Assembly: GCA_028571325.1 (NCBI GenBank) | Contig: CP116767.1 | Coordinates: forward strand, 649,150 to 713,149 | DNA: 64,000 bases | Direction of reading: 5' to 3' | Source: Wolbachia endosymbiont of Ctenocephalides felis wCfeF | GTDB lineage: Bacteria > Pseudomonadota > Alphaproteobacteria > Rickettsiales > Anaplasmataceae | Shown here: positions 30,244 to 39,806 of the stretch, piece by piece | How the letters are laid out: the number at the start of each line of letters is the position of its first letter | Numbering within the stretch: position 1 is the stretch's first letter | Program-made: the position numbers and the translations under genes | Notes under the pieces: generated by a model | What the model was told of the DNA's origin: nothing | Databases searched by the model: none | The model's input: only the letters and a program-made list of their open reading frames with translations

Positions 30244-30825
30244 ATGAAAGACTTTCCAAAAGACAGTTGTAATTTAAGCGATAGCTCAATCTACAAGGCA
30301 CGTATCAGGGAACAAGACATAGCGGCAAATCAAAAGCTCCAAGAGATTCAAGGAGCTGTAGACGAGTTTGCTAGACAGGCAATTATTGATAAGTTAAAAC
30401 AAGCAGAGCTCGGACGCGAGAAACTTAAACTCAAGCTTGCGCGTGAAGCTTCTGATAGAGCCGATAACCTCCTATCCTATATCGAGCTGAGTGCTGCAGA
30501 AAATGAGAAAAATTTTACAAGTGGCATAGATGGTTTGCTGGCGAAGCTTTTTAAATTTTTCAACTTCATGGATAGCGAGCTTGGAGTAGAGACGGATCCG
30601 CAAGTCTACAGGATGATAAAAAAACGCGAAGAGGAATCGTGGATTGCAGCGGTCATAAAGTTTTTACGTGATAAATTTAATAAGCTAATCAAGGCAATCT
30701 TCTCTCGCGATTTGAGTTTCGGGGAACAGGTTGATAAGGAGATAGGAAAGCTATTTGAGAGATTGTTCAGTGGTGGTCTATCCAAGGAGGAAAAGCCTAC
30801 GACAATGTTACAAAAAGTAATATAG
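30244..30825 (+). CDS. Hypothetical protein, charged and helical
   Basis: 193 residues from the ATG at 30244, which has AAAGGGG eight bases upstream; an in-frame ATG at 30217 lacks a ribosome site. Composition is rich in Lys, Glu, Leu and Ala, with predicted long helices (AIIDKLKQAELGREKLKLKLAR) and a mildly amphipathic segment (FLRDKFNKLIKAIFSRDL). No membrane segment and no family recognised. Confidence 0.6.
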   Translation: MKDFPKDSCNLSDSSIYKARIREQDIAANQKLQEIQGAVDEFARQAIIDKLKQAELGREKLKLKLAREASDRADNLLSYIELSAAENEKNFTSGIDGLLAKLFKFFNFMDSELGVETDPQVYRMIKKREEESWIAAVIKFLRDKFNKLIKAIFSRDLSFGEQVDKEIGKLFERLFSGGLSKEEKPTTMLQKVI

Positions 30826-31152
30826 AGTTCAAAAGCGTGATTTCTAGGGCGTTTCTGCGTTTAAAGGCAAATTGAAAAGGTTGAAGTTTATACCCGGAAG
30901 CTATACGAAAAGCCTCAAAAACTTACTTTCTGGTCTTATTAGCGTAAAAATAATCGGTCCAATCCTTTAACTGTTTTTATTGTAAAAGTTGTAAATATTT
31001 TCATAAATCTAAAAACTCACTGCTTATTTCAAAGCTGCATCGTGAGTTCCTCAATCAAAAAAATCGGAAGAATTTTTATATTTTTAAAAATATTCATAGG
31101 TCTCACAAGATTTAATTTTTTTACCGAACAACTATTATAGGAGAAGCATTAT
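30826..31152. other. Noncoding spacer, nothing recognised
   Basis: AT-rich, no open frame of note and no repeat shared with the other elements here. The ribosome site AGGAGAAG for the next gene lies at its end. Confidence 0.5.
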
Positions 31153-32121
31153 ATGAAAACATTAAGAAATACTAATGAAAAAGATATAACTTATGAATCA
31201 GCGTGCGGTGAGTTAACAAACAAGGATCAAGAGAAAATTCTTAAGTTGGCAAGAAAAATAGAGGAGGGAAAAGGTATTGCCAAAAAGTTCAAAAATGGAG
31301 TATTGCGAAAATCTCATTACAATGCAAAGAAAATTCTTGCGACGAAAATAACTTATAGAGGTGAAACGTTTACGCTACTAGATCATGCAAAGTTGTACAA
31401 AAATAATCAGGCTATAAATGATATCTTGCAGGAAGCAAAAAAACAAAAGCTTTCAGAAAGTATCCTTAGCGTGAAAGCAAACAAGGAACGGCAAATCCTA
31501 CCTCCCATTGTTGTAACAGAAACTGCTACCGATATTGAAGCTACTATAGCTGAAGATGAAAATAGTAAAAAGGTTTTGGACCCGAATACAACAGCTATAG
31601 AACATCAAGACACTATCCCTGAAATCAATAATACCGGAGCTATATCAGCTGATGCTGAATTGTGTAAAGATGTCAATAAGAATAGTGAAGACCTTGATAA
31701 TATGGAACAACATCAGCCAATACATGAGAATAGCGAAGGAGCCCTAAATCCAATAGAGACTATTACGCAAGAGCTCAGCGAATCTCCTATAGGAATTATA
31801 ACAGAAGATCAAACACAATCATGCTCTTATAGTAAATCTGAAAAAGAAAGCGCTGAAAACAAAAAAGAAAAGTCATCAAAAAAAGCAACACACCAAAAAA
31901 TCATAGTTGGTAGTGTTGGTACAGCATTATTAGTAATGAGCGTTGCATCTTATGTACTGAAAATGCCGATCATAGCAGTGATTGGCGGAATTGTTGGATT
32001 AGTGTGTATAAGTTTTGCGTTGTATGATATACTAAAGCCCAATACCAAACTCGAAGAAATAGAAAAGACAGAACAACTTGATGTTAAATCCTTTTTCGAT
32101 TCAAAAGAGTTAACTATTTAG
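31153..32121 (+). CDS. Hypothetical protein with C-terminal membrane hairpin
   Basis: 322 residues. A basic N-terminal region (~1-110) contains EEGKGIAKKFKNG. A long acidic, Thr/Glu/Asn-rich and probably disordered middle follows (~115-245), then two hydrophobic segments near 255-300 (IIVGSVGTALLVMSVASYVL and IIAVIGGIVGLVCISFALY). AGGAG upstream of the ATG. The EGKGIAKKF string is also found in the unknown 607-residue protein at 32505-34328. Family not recognised. Confidence 0.65.
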   Translation: MKTLRNTNEKDITYESACGELTNKDQEKILKLARKIEEGKGIAKKFKNGVLRKSHYNAKKILATKITYRGETFTLLDHAKLYKNNQAINDILQEAKKQKLSESILSVKANKERQILPPIVVTETATDIEATIAEDENSKKVLDPNTTAIEHQDTIPEINNTGAISADAELCKDVNKNSEDLDNMEQHQPIHENSEGALNPIETITQELSESPIGIITEDQTQSCSYSKSEKESAENKKEKSSKKATHQKIIVGSVGTALLVMSVASYVLKMPIIAVIGGIVGLVCISFALYDILKPNTKLEEIEKTEQLDVKSFFDSKELTI

Positions 32122-32504
32122 TAGAGCCCTCTTCACTGATTTTTATGTCAGTGTGCATTAAGAATATTGGCTTTTAAGTCCTGCGAAAATTTATAGCAAG
32201 AAAGTTGAAAACAGAACCTAATTACTCTCACAGTTGATTTTTAAGACCAACTACTTAAAGTATTATAGAGTCAAAACTCGCCACACGGGGCTTCTTTTGC
32301 TTTTTTCCATTTAGTAAATTTTTTAACACTTATAACTAAAGCAGCTTAAGAGTACACAAAAAACGCCAATATTAAAAATATAACTGGTCCAATTTGCTCA
32401 AACCTTCTTGTCTAACTTGAGTTTTTGCTTAAAAATAACCCCAGAGGGCCAGGGCGAAAGCCCTGGCTTTGGTTACGGTGGTGGATTAGATGTAAATTAA
32501 TAAT
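32122..32504. other. Boundary spacer between chromosome and prophage; partial repeat
   Basis: A small hairpin CACTGA/TCAGTG follows the preceding stop codon but lacks a T-run. At 32285-32372 is a copy of the end of repeat A (GGGGCTTCTTTTGCTTTTTT ... ACACAAAAAACGCCAA). No gene. Gene orientation flips here from plus to minus, so the prophage left boundary probably lies in or near this spacer (inference). Confidence 0.45.
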
Positions 32505-34328
32505 CTAACATGGCCCTCCTGGAGGAAGGTGTCTATCTCTTACCTTTAGAATGGTAACCGCAGTAGCACGTGTAGATGGCTGTTGCTCACGTTGTCTCTC
32601 GCTAGACGGTTCATTAAGTCGTTTAATCATCCTATCATAACCATACCTTTCCCAATTCTTGCAAAATTGACCATACTTGTCAGGTTCAAATGCGGATTCT
32701 ATACCAAACTTTTTAGCAATACCTTTGCCTTCATTATACAGTACAGTAGGACCATGTTCTTCATTATAACGCGACACATCAACACGAGAAGTGCTACCTC
32801 TTTTACTACACGATGCACCAGCATGTAAAGTATCATCTCTTTTACCACCCGCTACGATAGTGTCAGCTGACACATTGCTCGATACAGAACTGTCAGTTGA
32901 CGACCTACTTACTGATGAAGCATATCGCGAAGAATTACGAGAGATGTCGTCTTCATCACTAGACTCTACACTACCAAAACTCGATCTTCGCGAAGTAGAA
33001 GGCCCAGTATAATATGCGCTATCCTTACTATCTTTGGAAGCTACAGAATTACGACACCCTGGCCCACCTAATGTTAAACCCTCTAGTCCGTCACTGCTTG
33101 CAGATAGCGACTCTTCAAACTGATGAAGTGACCGCCACGTTTCTTCCATTTTGTTTCTCTGCTTGCGAGAAAGACGGAGCTCTGAATATAGTCCATCTCT
33201 ATCACAAAAAGAAGAAAGAACTAAGTATAGTTTCTCAATCCCATCAGTAGAAGAAAGAAACGGGGATATTTTTTCTCTCAAATATTCACTTTTCTCAGGA
33301 GGAAAATGAAGTATAAAGTTCCACAGAACGTTCTTTTTCGCTTTAACGCTTCTTAACAACAACGGAGACGGCGTACCTTGCCTGGGAGAATCAATTCCGC
33401 TAAGCGATGAACTTGGTGAGTCTTCTCCATCAGAACCAGGATTGGGCGAAAATGACCTTTGCCGATTTCTAAGATTCTCAAGATTAACTGCAAATTCAAA
33501 ACGCCCAAGTTCTTTATTATACGAAATTGGAGACTGCATAATTACAGGGAGTAACTGAGCAATCTGCTTATTAGAGAAAGCATATACTGGTTTTTCATAA
33601 TTAGTATATTGTGGATTTGCAGTTTTACCTTTAACATTACTTATAATATTAAAGAAAACATTACCATATTTTTCATTAATCTTTTTTACATCTTTCTCGC
33701 TTAAAGGTTCCAACCAGCCATCCACTTCCACTAAAGGTATAAGAACAAAATTATTACCATGCTTTATTTTTTTTGCACTTTTGAAGACATCATAGTCATA
33801 TCCATCAACGCACTTTCCCGTTAATCCATAAATCAGTTCACTAAGAACATTTTTAAAGTTCTCAACTTTAGACTCTACTGTACCTGGAGTTCTAAAATCA
33901 AACGCTACTTCTTTTGTAACATATTCTGTTACATTCATTACTACCTTATCGCTCACGTTTTTAATATACAACATACCATTCTTATATTCGTAAAAATCTG
34001 AATTCTTAAGGCAACACTTCTCTAACCTTGAGTTAAATTCCTGAATATATGCTTCTTTAAATGACTCAAAAATCTCTGAATCATACCCCTCCCTCCTAAA
34101 GTACTCATCGTTAAAAGCTATACAATACAAATAAGGAGAAGGCTTACCGATTGCCCCTACCTGTACAGTTCCTTCTGCCCACTTACGTGCTTCTTCCTCT
34201 GCTACTCCCTCTTCTTTTAGACTTGCAATCACCTTCAACCCCACAGTCCTTTCAAACTCATTAATAAAATGAAGCTTCAAGTTACGGATCACTTCCTTAT
34301 CCGTAGAATCTGCAAGCTCTACTTCCAT
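32505..34328 (-). CDS. Large hypothetical prophage-edge protein
   Basis: 607 residues, no recognised family. The N-terminal ~300 residues look folded. Residues ~300-320 and ~420-520 are Ser/Asp/Arg-rich and disordered. The C-terminal ~80 residues contain NEGKGIAKKFGIE and KNWERYGYDRMIKRL. No membrane segments or enzyme motifs are obvious. AAGGTG lies before the ATG. It overlaps the upstream 105-residue gene by 32 bases and is the last gene of a three-gene minus-strand set. Its position beyond the recombinases fits accessory, possibly host-interaction, cargo (inference). Confidence 0.65.
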   Translation of the reverse strand: MEVELADSTDKEVIRNLKLHFINEFERTVGLKVIASLKEEGVAEEEARKWAEGTVQVGAIGKPSPYLYCIAFNDEYFRREGYDSEIFESFKEAYIQEFNSRLEKCCLKNSDFYEYKNGMLYIKNVSDKVVMNVTEYVTKEVAFDFRTPGTVESKVENFKNVLSELIYGLTGKCVDGYDYDVFKSAKKIKHGNNFVLIPLVEVDGWLEPLSEKDVKKINEKYGNVFFNIISNVKGKTANPQYTNYEKPVYAFSNKQIAQLLPVIMQSPISYNKELGRFEFAVNLENLRNRQRSFSPNPGSDGEDSPSSSLSGIDSPRQGTPSPLLLRSVKAKKNVLWNFILHFPPEKSEYLREKISPFLSSTDGIEKLYLVLSSFCDRDGLYSELRLSRKQRNKMEETWRSLHQFEESLSASSDGLEGLTLGGPGCRNSVASKDSKDSAYYTGPSTSRRSSFGSVESSDEDDISRNSSRYASSVSRSSTDSSVSSNVSADTIVAGGKRDDTLHAGASCSKRGSTSRVDVSRYNEEHGPTVLYNEGKGIAKKFGIESAFEPDKYGQFCKNWERYGYDRMIKRLNEPSSERQREQQPSTRATAVTILKVRDRHLPPGGPC

Positions 34329-34614
34329 CGCACCTTATATATATACTACTTTTTTTCTTGCTAGGATTGGCACCTAAAACAAATGGAAAATACTGCAAGT
34401 TATAATATTCACTTGCCGCTTCTCTAGTGCGATAGTGCCGCTTTATTATCTTTTCTCCTACTTCCCGCAGATATTCCTTTACATTAGTATCGCTAACAAA
34501 TAAACCAACAATCTTTTTCTTTTTATCTTCTACAGTAAAGTTAGTGTTAACTTTATCAATAGCATAATTATTTAAATTAAACGCATTGACCAGCTCTTTT
34601 ACTGAATTACTCAT
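34297..34614 (-). CDS. Hypothetical protein, 105 residues
   Basis: Start ATG has GGGGGAG upstream. The sequence is basic with a hydrophobic patch (EYYNLQYFPFVLGANPS). Its end overlaps the start of the 607-residue gene by 32 bases in another frame, which suggests coupling or that a longer gene was broken by a frameshift here. The second possibility would make these two one original protein. Confidence 0.5.
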   Translation of the reverse strand: MSNSVKELVNAFNLNNYAIDKVNTNFTVEDKKKKIVGLFVSDTNVKEYLREVGEKIIKRHYRTREAASEYYNLQYFPFVLGANPSKKKSSIYIRCDGSRACRFYG

Positions 34615-34650
34615 AACTCCCCCTACTAAAATTGTTACTAAACAACATTA

Positions 34651-34839
34651 TTAACTCTTACCTTTACTACTGCCAGCGCTAGTAGAACTGCAACCACCCA
34701 GTCGCGCATCAGGCTTGCTACTCTCACGTCTCTGTCTTTCACGTGCCTCAAGCATTTCCTTATTAGAACCGCTATACCTTTCATACCTGTCGCTTGGAAT
34801 AATCCCTTTTGAACTACCGCTATCTTTATTATTTGGCAT
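34651..34839 (-). CDS. Small Ser/Arg-rich protein
   Basis: 62 residues, Ser/Lys/Arg-rich (SKGIIPSDRYERYSGSNKEM, then RERQRRESSKPD), presumably disordered. GAGGG lies 6 bases before the ATG. It is the first of three minus-strand genes with spacing under 40 bases. Family not recognised. Confidence 0.5.
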   Translation of the reverse strand: MPNNKDSGSSKGIIPSDRYERYSGSNKEMLEARERQRRESSKPDARLGGCSSTSAGSSKGKS

Positions 34840-34944
34840 ATTAACCCTCAGTAAAAATATTATGTAATTAGTATACTACAAGTAAATTATCAATGCAAAT
34901 ACTTTTTTTTATTTTTTTTCAAAAATTTTTGTTCGTTTTTTTTA

Positions 34945-35150
34945 TACTCCTAGATTCCAGCGTTACGCGCTGGAATGACAAAGAACCTATGCACCTAGAT
35001 TCCTGTGTCCGCTACTTGAATGACATCCCCCTTGTCATCCTAGTGCTTGACACTAGGATCTACACTTTTCTTCACCTAGATCCCAGTGTCCGCTACTCGA
35101 ATGACAAAATAAATAGCGCTGGAATGACATCATCCTTTGTCATACAAATA
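34945..35150. repeat. Cluster of palindromic elements
   Basis: TAGATTCCAGCGTTACGCGCTGGAATGACA (34950-34980 region) is followed by CCTGTGTCCGCTACTTGAATGAC, TGTCATCCTAGTGCTTGACACTAGG, ATCCCAGTGTCCGCTACTCG and GCGCTGGAATGACATC. At least four units of the same family lie in tandem. The remainder of 34840-35235 is AT-rich with no gene. Confidence 0.7.
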
Positions 35151-35235
35151 ACCCATAGGACATCATAATTTATCAAGGCATCTCTACTGTTTTCTCACCT
35201 TTTCCTATTAATTTCACACGGTCCTACTCTCCATG

Positions 35236-36216
35236 TCATCTACCCCTCAGTGATACTTCTTGTGTCTTCCCTATTGATTCTACATGATTATTAACTTTCA
35301 CATCTCTACACTCACCTGTCGGTTGAGCATTATTCATAGAACTTTGCTGAGGTTCATTCCTATCACTAGCATGAGACTTTCCATTAGTTTCCGATGGAAC
35401 TTGAAAATGATCAATTGGATAATCGTGCTTGGTAGGTGCTTCAGCACATTTTTTTCTGGCGTTCCTTTCAGCAGCTTTTGCTGCAAGTTTAGCGTAGGGG
35501 TTATCTGTTTTTCGCTTATTAGTAGATTCAATTCCTTCCTTATTAACACTACCATTTAGATCGCCTTCTGCGTAACTAGCAGACTTGTTTTTCTTTTTAT
35601 TACTAAACTTGTCCCCTTGTTCATTAGTAAGCGGCGTAGTTCTTCTTCCATCAACGTTAGCACTTGGACGCCTTTCCTCAAAACTAGCAGATTCTCCATA
35701 AGATGTGAAACAAAATTTTATTCCACTCGCCCCAGGCACTTTTCCCGGCTCTTTTGTTGGACGTGCAGCTACCGGTTTTGGTGCTGGCTGTGTTGCTTTC
35801 TTATTTTCCTGCCCTTGTTTTTCGTTCACTTCTTGCTTTGGTACCACACTATTTCCCTTATTCACATCATCTTTGTGCACAGGACGCATCAAATTTTTCA
35901 GGGAAGCTGATAAAAGATCAAGCTCTTGTTTGGTCAGAGTGATTGGTTTGGCAACACCAGATGAAAAGTCGAGAAGATAACTTGGAACGACGATTTGATA
36001 TCTCCCTTCTGCATCCAACTTTATTTCAATTTCATGAACTTCTTTAGTTGCTTCTTTTTCTTTCGCTGATGTTTTTTCTTTACCTTCTTCTTTGGTTGTT
36101 TCTACTAAATCTGTCAGCTTAACTGAAAAGAGCTCGGCAAAGATCGTAATAATTGAGCCAACTGCAAACATTTGAAGCTTTAATTTCAGATCACGAAGAG
36201 CCTCGAGACGCTCCAA
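35236..36216 (-). CDS. Hypothetical Lys/Glu-rich protein overlapping the recombinase 3' end
   Basis: About 326 residues from a TTG at 36216 with GAGGAAG eight bases before it. The frame is open up to 36279 but has no ATG there, and the first ATG is at 36171. A hydrophobic-amphipathic segment near the start (FAVGSIITIFAELFSVKL) leads to an acidic stretch and a KLDAEGRYQIVVPSYLLDFSSG domain. The last two-thirds is polar, Pro/Lys/Asn-rich and likely disordered. The uncertain start lies inside the end of recombinase 1, as if the gene was truncated by a junction there. No family recognised. Confidence 0.55.
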   Translation of the reverse strand: MERLEALRDLKLKLQMFAVGSIITIFAELFSVKLTDLVETTKEEGKEKTSAKEKEATKEVHEIEIKLDAEGRYQIVVPSYLLDFSSGVAKPITLTKQELDLLSASLKNLMRPVHKDDVNKGNSVVPKQEVNEKQGQENKKATQPAPKPVAARPTKEPGKVPGASGIKFCFTSYGESASFEERRPSANVDGRRTTPLTNEQGDKFSNKKKNKSASYAEGDLNGSVNKEGIESTNKRKTDNPYAKLAAKAAERNARKKCAEAPTKHDYPIDHFQVPSETNGKSHASDRNEPQQSSMNNAQPTGECRDVKVNNHVESIGKTQEVSLRGR

Positions 36217-37840
36217 TATTGCTACTTCCTCGAACCCTACTACAATGTTGCGTATTTCTATTCTCCCTATCCTGGACAATAAATTCTTTCATTCGAAACA
36301 CTATAGTTACATCATCAAGATTAATCTCTATTCTCTTAACTAATTTCTTTATTACACTACGCTTTTCTAACCAACCATATTGATTAATCTCTGACTCTAT
36401 ACCAGAAGCAAACTCCCTTATGCTACTTATTATAATTGCAAATCCTTGCTCCATTATCTCCTGATCTTTCGTCCTTTCTTTTTCTTCTTCCACTTCTTTT
36501 AAACGCTGTTTCATTTCTTTGATTCTCGATTCAAATTCTTCCCTACTTATGTACTCATTTGTGTAACTATCAATCAGTCTTGCAATACCTCGTTTTAATT
36601 TGCTTTCTCGTCTTTCAAGATCTTGATCTAATGCTGTTTCTTTGCTTTCAGATATTCTACTTTGATATTCATTTATTAGCCTTTCTGGTTCGTTCAATAC
36701 ATCTTTTACTTTTTCCCATACAACCATTTCTAGTGTTAACGCATGGATCCACTTATTATTGCATATCCCAATTACATCATAAGTGTTAGGAGTTTCTGCA
36801 GTACAACGATAATAGTAATAAATTTTTCCCTTTTTCTTATCTCCAGAATACGCACCGCAATAAGCGTATTTGCAGCGTTGACACACAATTAGGCCTTGTA
36901 ATAGAAATGTTGCTTTCCTTTTCTGCACTCTTACTCTTCTCCTATTTTCAGCTAGTTGTTCTTGCACTGCATCAAATAATGCTTCTTCAACTATCCTTGG
37001 TACTGGTATATAAATCCAATTCTCCTTATCTGTATAGGTAATAGAATATTTTCGCCGTCTGGCAGTATTTAATTGTGACTTGACTTCTAGTTTTACTGGG
37101 CCTATCTTAGTTTTACCATACGCTGCTTGTCCTTTGTATACAGGATTCTTTAATATGCGTTGAATTGTTCCTGAACTCCATGTCTCTTTTCCCTTTTGCG
37201 TTCTTATACATCTTTCCTTTAGCCTATGCACTGTTTCTCTAATGCTTACTCTCTCTTCCCCTATCCATACGAACAGTTGTTTCACTATTCTTGCTTCCTC
37301 TTCATTAATTTCAAATTTTCCTTTCCCACCCATTTCACCACTTTTTATGTACCGATAACCATACGGAGCTGTAGTCATTATACTTACACTACCTTTCCTC
37401 GCCGCATACAGTCTTCCTCGCCGGTTCCTTTCCATAATCTTTGCCCGTTCATATTCCGCTATTGCTCCTTGCATTTGTAATAACAGATTTGATTCTGGAC
37501 TGTTATCTGTCTTTTGGTTTAAAAAGATTACTTCTACTTCTGCTTTTTTAAATTCGTCAAGCAAGATCATTTGATACACAGTTTTTCGTGATAACCTATC
37601 AGGTGAATGAATATACACTTTATCAATTTTTCCCTCCTTTACCTTATCACGTAGTCTATCTAAATCAGGACGCTCTAAGCTCGATCCACTATAGCCATTA
37701 TCGATAAATTTATACTCATCCAGCAGCTCATGCTCATCTTCACTAATTCTGCGTTCCAATTCGGCTACTTGGCTCTCTATTGTCCCTTCTTGCGCTTGTT
37801 TTTTCGACGAAACTCTTGCATATAAACTTACTTTCTTCAT
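36191..37840 (-). CDS. Large serine recombinase 1
   Basis: 549 residues. The resolvase domain shows YARVSSKKQ with catalytic Ser11, SLERPDLDRL and SPDRLSRK. A recombinase domain follows (GYRYIKSG..., KNPVYKGQAAYG), then a zinc ribbon (CQRCKYAYCG ... CNN) and a C-terminal coiled coil (LIDSYTNEYISREEFESRIKEMKQRL). Such enzymes integrate and excise phages between att sites. Downstream of the VQDRENRN segment the C-terminus differs completely from the two paralogs and overlaps the next gene. First in position of three tandem copies; active-site residues are intact. Confidence 0.93.
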   Translation of the reverse strand: MKKVSLYARVSSKKQAQEGTIESQVAELERRISEDEHELLDEYKFIDNGYSGSSLERPDLDRLRDKVKEGKIDKVYIHSPDRLSRKTVYQMILLDEFKKAEVEVIFLNQKTDNSPESNLLLQMQGAIAEYERAKIMERNRRGRLYAARKGSVSIMTTAPYGYRYIKSGEMGGKGKFEINEEEARIVKQLFVWIGEERVSIRETVHRLKERCIRTQKGKETWSSGTIQRILKNPVYKGQAAYGKTKIGPVKLEVKSQLNTARRRKYSITYTDKENWIYIPVPRIVEEALFDAVQEQLAENRRRVRVQKRKATFLLQGLIVCQRCKYAYCGAYSGDKKKGKIYYYYRCTAETPNTYDVIGICNNKWIHALTLEMVVWEKVKDVLNEPERLINEYQSRISESKETALDQDLERRESKLKRGIARLIDSYTNEYISREEFESRIKEMKQRLKEVEEEKERTKDQEIMEQGFAIIISSIREFASGIESEINQYGWLEKRSVIKKLVKRIEINLDDVTIVFRMKEFIVQDRENRNTQHCSRVRGSSNIGASRGSS

Positions 37841-38032
37841 TTGCTTCTCACTCTCATTTCTCTCATGTGTATAGCTGTTCTTGATCTAGCTAACTACCTT
37901 AAAAGCTTCTCTTACATCCCTCTACAACTTCCCAAATCTCGGTGGACAAATTTAAAGAGGCTACCTACAGCCAAAGGTTTGGACGATTCGTTTTATTTGC
38001 TTTTCCAATAACAAATTCTGCTCAATCAGGCC

Positions 38033-39703
38033 TTATTCATCTTCAAAACACATTGTTGAGCCAAACTCACGACTTTTTGGTCGTATGATTTTTTGCCTGA
38101 TCTTGATAGGTTGCATATTTTGATTTTTCCTATTCTGTCCAATACACTCTTTTATTCGAAATATTATAGTTATGCTATTAAGGTCGATTTCTATTCTCTC
38201 AACTAATGCCCTTATTACACTACGTTTCCCTAACCAATCTAATTGATCAATTTCTGACCCCATTCCATCAGAAAACTCCTTTACGCTGTTTATTATAGCA
38301 GCCAACTCTTCCTCTGCCTCCTTCCCATCTTTTACCTTTTCTTTTTCTTCTTCTATTTCTTTTAAACGCTGTTTCATTTCTTTGATCTTCGACTCAAATT
38401 CCTTTCTGTTGATATACTCATTGGCATAACTATCAATCAGCCTCGAAATCCTTTGTTTTAATTTGTTTTCTTGTCTTTCAAAATCTTGATTTGATGCTGC
38501 TTTTTTATTTTCTGACAATCTACTTTGATATTCATTTATTAGCCTTTCTGATTTGTTCAACACACTCTTCACTTTCTTCCATATATTCATTTCCAATACA
38601 TCTGCACGGATACGTCTATTGTCGCATATTCTTCTTCCAAAGTTAGCTATAATGCTACAACAACAATAATGGTAGTACCGGTGAACTTTCCGTCCCTTTT
38701 TTTTTATATTAGGTTTACCGCAGTAAGCATATTTACAGCATTGGCATATAACCAGACCTTGTAATAGATATTGTGCTTTCTTCTTGTTCATTATCGCTAT
38801 TTGCTTATTTTCAGCCAGTTGTTCTTGTACTGCATCAAATAATGCTTCTTCAACTATTTTTGGTGCTGGTATATAAATCCAATCCTTTTTATCTGTGCGA
38901 GTACGGGAATACTTTTGCTGGCTTACAGCATTTCGCCGTAGTCTCAATTTCGGTTTTACTGGGCACAGCTTAGTTTTACCATATGCTGCTTGTCCTTTAT
39001 ATACTGGATTTCTCAATATACGACGTATATTGCTTTGATTCCACACCTCTTTTCCTTTTTGCGTTCTTATAGACATTTTCTTTAGCCTACGCACTGTTTC
39101 TCTCATGCTTACTCTCTCTTCCCCTATCCATACGAACAGTTGTTTCACTATTCTTGCTTCCTCTTCATTAATTTCTAATTTGCTTTCTTTACCTGTTGTC
39201 CCCTTCTTTATATATCGATAACCATAAGGTGCACTACTAATTACTCTTATACAACCTTTTCTCGCTATATGGAGTTTTCCTCTACGACTTCGTTCTATCA
39301 TCTTTGCTCGTTCATACTCCGCTATTGCTCCTTGCATCTGTAATAGCAAGTTCGACTCTGGACTGTTATCCGTCTTGTAATTTAAAAATATTATCTCCAC
39401 TTCCGCTTTTTGAAATTCTTCCAGCAATATCATCTGATATATATAGTTACGTGATAATCTATCGGGCGAATGAATGTAAATTTTATCAATTTTTCCCTCT
39501 TTTGCCTTATCACGTAATCTATCTAAACCGGGGCGCTCTAGGCTTGATCCACTATAACCATTATCTATGAATTTATACTCATCCAGTAATTCGTCCTCAT
39601 CTTCACTAATTCTACGTTCCAACTCATCTACTTGACTCTCTACTGTCCTCTCTTGTGCTTGCTTTTTCGACGAAACTCTTGCATATAAACTTACCTCCTT
39701 CAT
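38033..39703 (-). CDS. Large serine recombinase 2
   Basis: 556 residues, paralog of the genes on both sides. YARVSSKKQ retains catalytic Ser11, and SPDRLSRN is present. The zinc ribbon is altered (CQCCKYAYCGKPNIKKKGRK, YHYCCCS), more divergent than in copies 1 and 3. C-terminal coiled coil present. The tail IKIRQKIIRPKSREFG resembles that of copy 3. Separated from recombinase 1 by 192 bases with no gene. Confidence 0.93.
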   Translation of the reverse strand: MKEVSLYARVSSKKQAQERTVESQVDELERRISEDEDELLDEYKFIDNGYSGSSLERPGLDRLRDKAKEGKIDKIYIHSPDRLSRNYIYQMILLEEFQKAEVEIIFLNYKTDNSPESNLLLQMQGAIAEYERAKMIERSRRGKLHIARKGCIRVISSAPYGYRYIKKGTTGKESKLEINEEEARIVKQLFVWIGEERVSMRETVRRLKKMSIRTQKGKEVWNQSNIRRILRNPVYKGQAAYGKTKLCPVKPKLRLRRNAVSQQKYSRTRTDKKDWIYIPAPKIVEEALFDAVQEQLAENKQIAIMNKKKAQYLLQGLVICQCCKYAYCGKPNIKKKGRKVHRYYHYCCCSIIANFGRRICDNRRIRADVLEMNIWKKVKSVLNKSERLINEYQSRLSENKKAASNQDFERQENKLKQRISRLIDSYANEYINRKEFESKIKEMKQRLKEIEEEKEKVKDGKEAEEELAAIINSVKEFSDGMGSEIDQLDWLGKRSVIRALVERIEIDLNSITIIFRIKECIGQNRKNQNMQPIKIRQKIIRPKSREFGSTMCFEDE

Positions 39704-39806
39704 TTAGCTTTTTCCTCTCTTCTCATTTCTCTGTGCATACATCTACTTTCGCATTATCTCTCGTGCAATTTAATCCTTTTAGACTTCTTCGAAATACATT
39801 GCTATC

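Noticed and set aside
32505..34839. Possible cifA/cifB cytoplasmic incompatibility operon
   Set aside because: Gene sizes, order and sequence do not match; no nuclease or deubiquitinase motifs are visible.
34945..35150. CRISPR-like array
   Set aside because: The repeats are palindromic elements of unequal length without regular spacers, and no cas genes are near.
35284..35980. Several plus-strand frames opposite the Lys/Glu-rich gene and the recombinases
   Set aside because: They are antisense shadows with low-complexity Phe/Leu/Ser composition.
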